From: an uncultured Lachnospiraceae bacterium | GTDB lineage: Bacteria > Bacillota > Clostridia > Lachnospirales > Lachnospiraceae | Length of the DNA stretch: 26,975 nt | Direction of reading: 5' to 3' | Assembly (NCBI GenBank): GCA_910583895.1 | Contig: CAJTYJ010000047.1 | Span: forward strand, 1-26,975 | Shown here: piece after piece, positions 21,991 to 26,975 of the stretch | Position numbering within the stretch: position 1 is the stretch's first letter | How the letters are laid out: each line of letters opens with the position of its first letter | Notes under the pieces: generated by a model | Told to the model about the DNA's origin: nothing | Database searches by the model: none | What the model saw: only the letters and a program-made list of their open reading frames with translations | Translations under genes and position numbers: made by a program

Positions 21991-24900
21991 TTATAAACTG
22001 GAAGAATCTTCTCCTTCTTTCGCTTTTTTCCAGAAAAACATTTTCTGACGGCGTTCCCGGCGCTCTTTTTTGCTCCTGCCGTATACCAGGAGATAGAAGA
22101 CCGGCATCAGCACCAGAATCAGGATGGTGGAAGCCACCAGGCCGCCGATGATGATGATCGCCATACCGGACATCATCTCCGTACCGCTTCCAAGCCCCAT
22201 AGCCATGGGAATCATGGAGATGACTGTCGTCAGAGTCGTCATCAGAATCGGCCGGAGCCTGGTCTGACCGCTTCTTACAAGTGCATCCTCGATGGGCATC
22301 CGCATGCGCAGCTCATTGACTCCGTCCACATAAAGGATTCCATTGTTCACCACGATACCCACCAGCATCAGAATACCCATCAGAGATGTCATACTGATGG
22401 CTTCTCCTGCGACGAATAAAAGCCCCAGAGAGCCGATCAGGCTGAATGGAATACTGAGCATAACCATCAGCGAATATTTCGGCGATTCAAACTGCATGGC
22501 CATCACCAGGAAGACCAGGAAGATGGCTGCTGCGATGGCTTTGCCCAGAGCAGTAAAAGATTCGATCATCATCTCATCCATAGAGTTCTGTGCGATCTCC
22601 ACACTCCCTGCAAAGTTCATATTTTCCGCCAGATCATCCAGCTGCTCCTGAATACTGCTCAGATCATCTGAAAGACAGGTGGCTGTGATGGTCAGCATAT
22701 ATTTTCCATCGGTCTTCATGATTGTCTGCTGAGAATCCGTATATTTTAAAGTAGCAAGCTCTGACAGCGGAATTCCGGATATGGACGCTCCCAAAAGTCT
22801 GCTCGCATCATCGTAGGTCCCTTCCGGATATTCCAGGAACACACTGTATTCTTCCCCATTGGAAGTAACGGTCATAGCCTCGGTTCCGCTGATCATGCTG
22901 TACATGGCTCCCGCCACCTGAGCCGGCGCCATCCCGCGGCTCATGGCTTCTAGCGGATCCACCACCACACGAATCTGTGTGGAAGTCTCTCCTGCACTGT
23001 TGGACACATTCAGCACTCCCGGAATCGTCCAGACTGCTTCCTGGACCATAGCCGCCGCTTCCTTGATGTCGTCAAGGTCCGTGGAATTCAGCGTAAGTGT
23101 CGCACCGGCACCGGCCGACATCATGGAAGACATCTGGCTGCTCACCTCGATCGACAACTGGATATCCACGATATCCCGTGTCTCATCAATCCACTGATCC
23201 GCCACCTCCTGACTGGACATCTTCCGGTCATCTTTGAGATTAACCGAAATCGAAGCAGAGCCTTTCTGCGCCGTCAGGGTATAATTCTCTACGTCCTCAT
23301 GAGAGGCAACCATATCTTCCAGGCGCTGCATCCGTTCGTCCACCTCAGATACTTTGGTGCCGGAACGGAAGGTGGCACTGATGCTGACCATGCCTTCATC
23401 CATAGTAGGCATCAGCTCTGTCTCCATATAGGAAGCCATCACAAAAGACAGCACCAGGCAAAGAACCGCCACAAAAACACAGATCTTTTTGCGGTGAAGC
23501 AGCCTTCTCTCCATCCCGTCATATCCGGACCGCATCCAGTCCAAAAAGTTGTTGATCTTCAGCTCTTTTTTCTCTTTGGGTTTAAAAAGCTGGAAGAACA
23601 GGGGCACCAAAGTCATAGCCGAGATCAGAGAGGCAAGCATGGCAAAAATAATGGTGTAGCCCAGCTGCCCGAAAATCTGGCCGCTTAAGCCTTCCTGCAG
23701 GCAGAGGGGCAGATAAACCACTACGGTTGTAATGGTGGAAGCAATGATGGAGCCAACCACCCCGCGGGCCCCCTGCAGCGATGCCTCCTGGAAGTCCGGC
23801 ATCCGATCTTTGGAGCGAAAACAGCTTTCCAAAACGACAATGGAACTGTCCACCATCATGCCGATCGCGATCACCAGGGCCCCCAACGTAATCATATTCA
23901 GAGAAAATCCTGCCACTGCCATGACGATAATTGTTACCAGAAGCGAGATCGGCATGGAACTGCCCACGATCAAACTGGCTTTCCAGTCTCCGAAAAAGAG
24001 AAACAGAATTATCATGGAGAGGATCACGCCCATCAAAAGTGTATTGGCCACAGAACCTACCGCTTCCTTGATCTGGTCGGACATATCCATGGAGATATCC
24101 ATCATCAGGTTGGCATTTTCTTCCTGCATCCGGTTCATGACCCGCTTCACATCATTGACCATACCGATGGTGCTGGCAGTCTGATTTTTCGTCACAGAGA
24201 TGCTGATGGTATCCTCTCCGTTAAAACGGCTGATGCTTTCCGGCGTCTTCTGAGACCAGCTTACCTCCGCCACATCAGAAAGCTGGATCAGACTGCCCAC
24301 TCCGGTTGCCAGCGGAATCCGCTGAAGTTCCTGAACCGTCTGATTCTCTGAAGTACTGATGGCGCTGATGGACTGGCTGCCCTGCTCCAGGCTGCCAAGC
24401 GGGATCGTAAAATCCGTAGCCCCCACCGACTGTGCCACCTGGCTCATGCTAAGGCCGTACTGGTTCAGTGCCTGTTCATCCAAAAGCACCCGAATATAGT
24501 GTTCCCGTCCTCCGGTCACTTCCACATCTGCCACTGTGCTGATGGCTTCCAGCTCCGGTACGATGGTATCCTGCACCAGAGAATACGCATCGCTTCCGTC
24601 TGTGGTGCTGACCGAATACATCACGCTTGGCATCGCATTGATATCCATCTGGATGACCATGGGTTCCTGACATTCTTCCGGAAGACTGGAAGCTGTGATG
24701 TCAAGGGCTGCCCGAAGGTCCAGATAGGCATCATTGGTATCCACACTGTAATCATACTGCAGAAGTACCATGGATACATTTTCCTGGGAGTAGGACATCA
24801 CAGAATCCACTCCGCTTAAGCTTGCCACCTGTCCTTCGATCTCCCCGCTGACCAACGCCTCCACAGACTCCGGATCCGCTCCCGGATAGACAGTCATAAC

Positions 24901-25044
24901 CATCATAATGGGCATATCCATATCCGGCATCAGTTCCAGACGCAGCGTCATCAGAGAGGAGAAGCCAAATACGACCAGCGCCAGGACCAGAAGCAGTGTG
25001 GAGACCGGTCTTTTTAACGATAGTCTCGTTAAACCTATACCCAT
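21991..25044 (-). CDS. RND-family efflux permease (AcrB/ACR_tran type)
   Basis: The 1017-aa protein has the twelve-helix RND plan: a helix at residues 10-32, a first large extracytoplasmic loop (about 33-330), a six-helix block (about 330-530), a second loop (about 540-830), then five helices. Family motifs include RPVSTLLL, PDMDMPIM, YPGADPESVE and VNNGILYVDGVNELRMR. In helix 4, GMMVDSSIVVLES keeps one aspartate where AcrB has two (DD). It exports small molecules using the proton or another ion gradient. The ATG is 1 nt after the adaptor gene stop, so the two are co-translated. No TolC-type channel is expected in a single-membrane cell and none is seen here. The substrate is unknown. Confidence 0.95.
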   Translation of the reverse strand: MGIGLTRLSLKRPVSTLLLVLALVVFGFSSLMTLRLELMPDMDMPIMMVMTVYPGADPESVEALVSGEIEGQVASLSGVDSVMSYSQENVSMVLLQYDYSVDTNDAYLDLRAALDITASSLPEECQEPMVIQMDINAMPSVMYSVSTTDGSDAYSLVQDTIVPELEAISTVADVEVTGGREHYIRVLLDEQALNQYGLSMSQVAQSVGATDFTIPLGSLEQGSQSISAISTSENQTVQELQRIPLATGVGSLIQLSDVAEVSWSQKTPESISRFNGEDTISISVTKNQTASTIGMVNDVKRVMNRMQEENANLMMDISMDMSDQIKEAVGSVANTLLMGVILSMIILFLFFGDWKASLIVGSSMPISLLVTIIVMAVAGFSLNMITLGALVIAIGMMVDSSIVVLESCFRSKDRMPDFQEASLQGARGVVGSIIASTITTVVVYLPLCLQEGLSGQIFGQLGYTIIFAMLASLISAMTLVPLFFQLFKPKEKKELKINNFLDWMRSGYDGMERRLLHRKKICVFVAVLCLVLSFVMASYMETELMPTMDEGMVSISATFRSGTKVSEVDERMQRLEDMVASHEDVENYTLTAQKGSASISVNLKDDRKMSSQEVADQWIDETRDIVDIQLSIEVSSQMSSMMSAGAGATLTLNSTDLDDIKEAAAMVQEAVWTIPGVLNVSNSAGETSTQIRVVVDPLEAMSRGMAPAQVAGAMYSMISGTEAMTVTSNGEEYSVFLEYPEGTYDDASRLLGASISGIPLSELATLKYTDSQQTIMKTDGKYMLTITATCLSDDLSSIQEQLDDLAENMNFAGSVEIAQNSMDEMMIESFTALGKAIAAAIFLVFLVMAMQFESPKYSLMVMLSIPFSLIGSLGLLFVAGEAISMTSLMGILMLVGIVVNNGILYVDGVNELRMRMPIEDALVRSGQTRLRPILMTTLTTVISMIPMAMGLGSGTEMMSGMAIIIIGGLVASTILILVLMPVFYLLVYGRSKKERRERRQKMFFWKKAKEGEDSSSL

Positions 25045-25045
25045 A

Positions 25046-26896
25046 TTATTCTGCCTCCCCTGTCGTCTCTGTATCCTCTGTCACCGGTTCCTCAGGAGTC
25101 TCTTCGGATTCTTCTGTATCATCTGCCGGTGCCTCCTGGGGCTCCTCCGAAGCTTCCTCAGACGTATCTTCCGGTGCTTGTATATCCCCGGAATCCTCCG
25201 GGACTGCGGACGGCTCTCCGTTCATGGACACGATCTCTGCCTCCACCCCGTTTCGAAGCTTAGAAGACCAGTTGCTGACCACCAGGCTGTCCTCTGTCAA
25301 TCCTTCCTCGATGACGGCTTCTGTATCGCTCATCAGGCCTACCGTCACCTCAGTCTTAACGATCCTGCCCTCTTCCACGCAGTACACGTGGGCATCTCCT
25401 GCAGAAAAATAGATGGAATCATAGGGAAGGATCAGCTTTCCGGCATCCCTCTGAGTCGTGGCGTACACTTTTACTGACACGCCGTTTGGAAGGGAAGCAC
25501 CGGCACCCGCCACCGAAGCTTTCACCTGGAACAGCCTGGTCTGGGGATTGGTCATGGTACCGATCTCTGTGATGACGCCATCATACTCCGCGCCTTCCCG
25601 CTCCACGCTCACATGATCTCCCACATTCAGCATATTTTTGGCCTTCTCTGCCACATGGAAGGTGACGGTCATGGATTCTTTATTGGAAATTATGTAGGCT
25701 GGATTGCCGGCTGCCGCCATCCCGTTTTTCTCCACACTGACGGATTCCACGATTCCGCTGATGGGAGAGGTGACGGTGCAGAAATCAAGCTGCATCTGGG
25801 CGGAATCAATGCCGATAGAAGCCTGCTGAAGCTGAGCCGCACTGACAGCATCCGTCTCCGGATAGATTTCATTCTGGGTGATGGCATAAGCCTGTTCCGC
25901 CATAGCCAGATTGTCGTTGATGGTCTCTCTTCCGTCTTCAGCGGAATCGATACCAGACTTGATCTGGGTTTTGGTGGCGTTGATGGAATCGATCTGAGCC
26001 TGAAGCTGGTTAACACCTGCCTGGGCTTTATCAAACTCTGCTTTTACGCCGGATAACTGATTGTTTTTATTCTGTATTTCTGCCTCCAGCGCGGTAATCT
26101 CGCCCTGCAGTGCCGTCTTCTCTGCCTGGAGTGCGTTGGTATCTACACCAAGGCTTCCAGCTTCCTCTGTATTGGTGACGGCTTCGGTCCCTTCTGCCTC
26201 AATGGTATCCGGACTGACATCGAGAGCGGTACTTTCGGCCGCGCCGGAAATCAGTTGATCAATCTCTTTAATCCTTTTATTTTTTTCATCAATACTGTCT
26301 TGCAGGCCCTTGATTTCACTTTCCACTTTCAAACGTTCTGCATAGTATGCCGTCCCGGCCATATCCGCCCCTTCCTGGGCCTGTTTTTTCGCTGAGGACA
26401 GTCTGCTTCCCGCGTCCCGCAGATCTCCCAGGTTATCCTCCAGCTCATCAATCTTATCGTCTGTCTCATACAGACTGTCTCTTAGCTGCCGGATCTGTTC
26501 TTCTGTCTGGTAATTCTGCAGGTCTCTGGCTCCGCTGCTCTGGGCCGTCACCCCTGCCTGGGCAGAATCATAGGCAGCTCTTGCATTTGCCATCTGAAGC
26601 TGTGCTGCTTCATCATCAATCTTGAAGAGCACATCTCCTTCTTTGACGGTATCTCCAACTTCAAAAAAAGTCTCTGTCACCGTTCCGGAGGTCTTGGGCA
26701 TCACATATACCTGCTCCTGAGGTGCGACCGTTCCTATGTATGTCGTATCTACTGTAAGTTCGCCGGTCCTTGGCGTCTGTACTTCCACAGCCACTGCTTC
26801 TGCTTCCGGCGGCTCTTCCGTCTTCTGCTGACACGCGGTCGCGCAGATGCCAAAAACCACAGCCAGCCCCATCGCTGTCAGTCGTTTACCATTCAT
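25046..26896 (-). CDS. RND membrane fusion protein (HlyD/AcrA family lipoprotein)
   Basis: ATG at 26896 begins a 616-aa lipoprotein-like protein: signal helix then ATAC as a lipobox, Cys22. The order is biotinyl-lipoyl half (about 50-95, TSGTVTETFFEVGDTVKEGDVLFKID), a very long coiled coil (about 105-335, DELEDNLGDLRD..., EKTALQGEITALEAEIQNK), second lipoyl half (SPISGIVESVSVEKNGM), a beta barrel and a C-terminal acidic tail (about 558-616, rich in Glu, Asp, Thr, Pro). It links the RND permease to the outside. The long hairpin and acidic tail may suit crossing the Gram-positive wall. AGGAGG lies 12 nt before the ATG, slightly far; a start at 26917 would place the site inside the gene. Confidence 0.9.
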   Translation of the reverse strand: MNGKRLTAMGLAVVFGICATACQQKTEEPPEAEAVAVEVQTPRTGELTVDTTYIGTVAPQEQVYVMPKTSGTVTETFFEVGDTVKEGDVLFKIDDEAAQLQMANARAAYDSAQAGVTAQSSGARDLQNYQTEEQIRQLRDSLYETDDKIDELEDNLGDLRDAGSRLSSAKKQAQEGADMAGTAYYAERLKVESEIKGLQDSIDEKNKRIKEIDQLISGAAESTALDVSPDTIEAEGTEAVTNTEEAGSLGVDTNALQAEKTALQGEITALEAEIQNKNNQLSGVKAEFDKAQAGVNQLQAQIDSINATKTQIKSGIDSAEDGRETINDNLAMAEQAYAITQNEIYPETDAVSAAQLQQASIGIDSAQMQLDFCTVTSPISGIVESVSVEKNGMAAAGNPAYIISNKESMTVTFHVAEKAKNMLNVGDHVSVEREGAEYDGVITEIGTMTNPQTRLFQVKASVAGAGASLPNGVSVKVYATTQRDAGKLILPYDSIYFSAGDAHVYCVEEGRIVKTEVTVGLMSDTEAVIEEGLTEDSLVVSNWSSKLRNGVEAEIVSMNGEPSAVPEDSGDIQAPEDTSEEASEEPQEAPADDTEESEETPEEPVTEDTETTGEAE

Positions 26897-26903
26897 ATGT
26901 TTT

Positions 26904-26975
26904 TCATTCCTCCTCATATTTAAGTTCCGCTTCAGCCTGCCGCATGCCCATCATCTGGAAGGATTTTCTGACGCT
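26904..26975 (-). CDS. 3' end of an upstream gene (partial)
   Basis: The last 23 codons of a gene entering from the right edge, ending MGMRQAEAELKYEEE and TGA. The stop lies 7 nt before the adaptor start and overlaps its ribosome site, so they are likely in one operon. Too little remains to name it; a transcriptional regulator would be common here. Confidence 0.6.
   Translation of the reverse strand, partial: SVRKSFQMMGMRQAEAELKYEEE

Overview
The window looks like chromosome of an endospore-forming, low-to-mid GC Clostridia member, probably a Lachnospiraceae-type gut anaerobe. The evidence is a complete Spo0A with its own 0A box, a pair of small coat-like genes behind a good sigma-G-type promoter, a clostridial AgrD-type cyclic peptide system, and strong AGGAGG ribosome sites. 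Every gene I support lies on the minus strand, so the biological order runs from high to low coordinates. I saw no rRNA, tRNA, IS element or CRISPR array.

Right third (about 26975-18870): the tail of an unidentified gene, then a tripartite-type efflux pair (lipoprotein-like membrane fusion protein plus RND permease) closed by a terminator, spo0A, glgA (glycogen synthase), and two small coat/ferritin-like proteins closed by a hairpin.

Middle (18808-15757): a quorum-sensing cassette in the order agrA-like response regulator, agrC-like sensor kinase, agrD-like peptide gene (57 aa, predicted ring CFWVD), agrB-like peptidase. AgrB is cut at residue 156 by an in-frame TAG. The same frame then continues to a normal AgrB length with a further membrane helix. 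A terminator follows.

Left half (15714-1): an operon that I interpret as a Gram-positive, type VI-like contractile injection system. It encodes a VWA/transmembrane/FHA-like protein, a 725-aa sheath-like protein whose layout resembles a TssB-TssC fusion, two paralogous Hcp-like tube proteins, a J-domain protein, two FHA proteins, a membrane PP2C phosphatase, and a 1759-aa Rhs protein with an N-terminal DUF4280/PAAR-like tip and a hydrophobic glycine-rich C-terminal tip. After Rhs come three membrane proteins (two are paralogues of each other; candidate immunity proteins), then a promoterless, frameshifted second copy of the Rhs C-terminus that runs off the left edge. Baseplate, spike (VgrG), ClpV-like ATPase and Ser/Thr kinase genes are not in the window.

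The central observation links the two halves. Upstream of both agrD and the injection operon lies the same promoter: two direct repeats of about CAnTTTTCGGAAA spaced exactly 21 bp, then 5 nt, a TTG-type -35, 17 nt, and a TAyTTT -10. A 21-bp repeat period is what LytTR (AgrA-type) regulators bind. The simplest reading is that the peptide quorum system turns on both its own signal genes and an Rhs-tipped contractile weapon, with a silent toxin-tip cassette downstream available for recombination.
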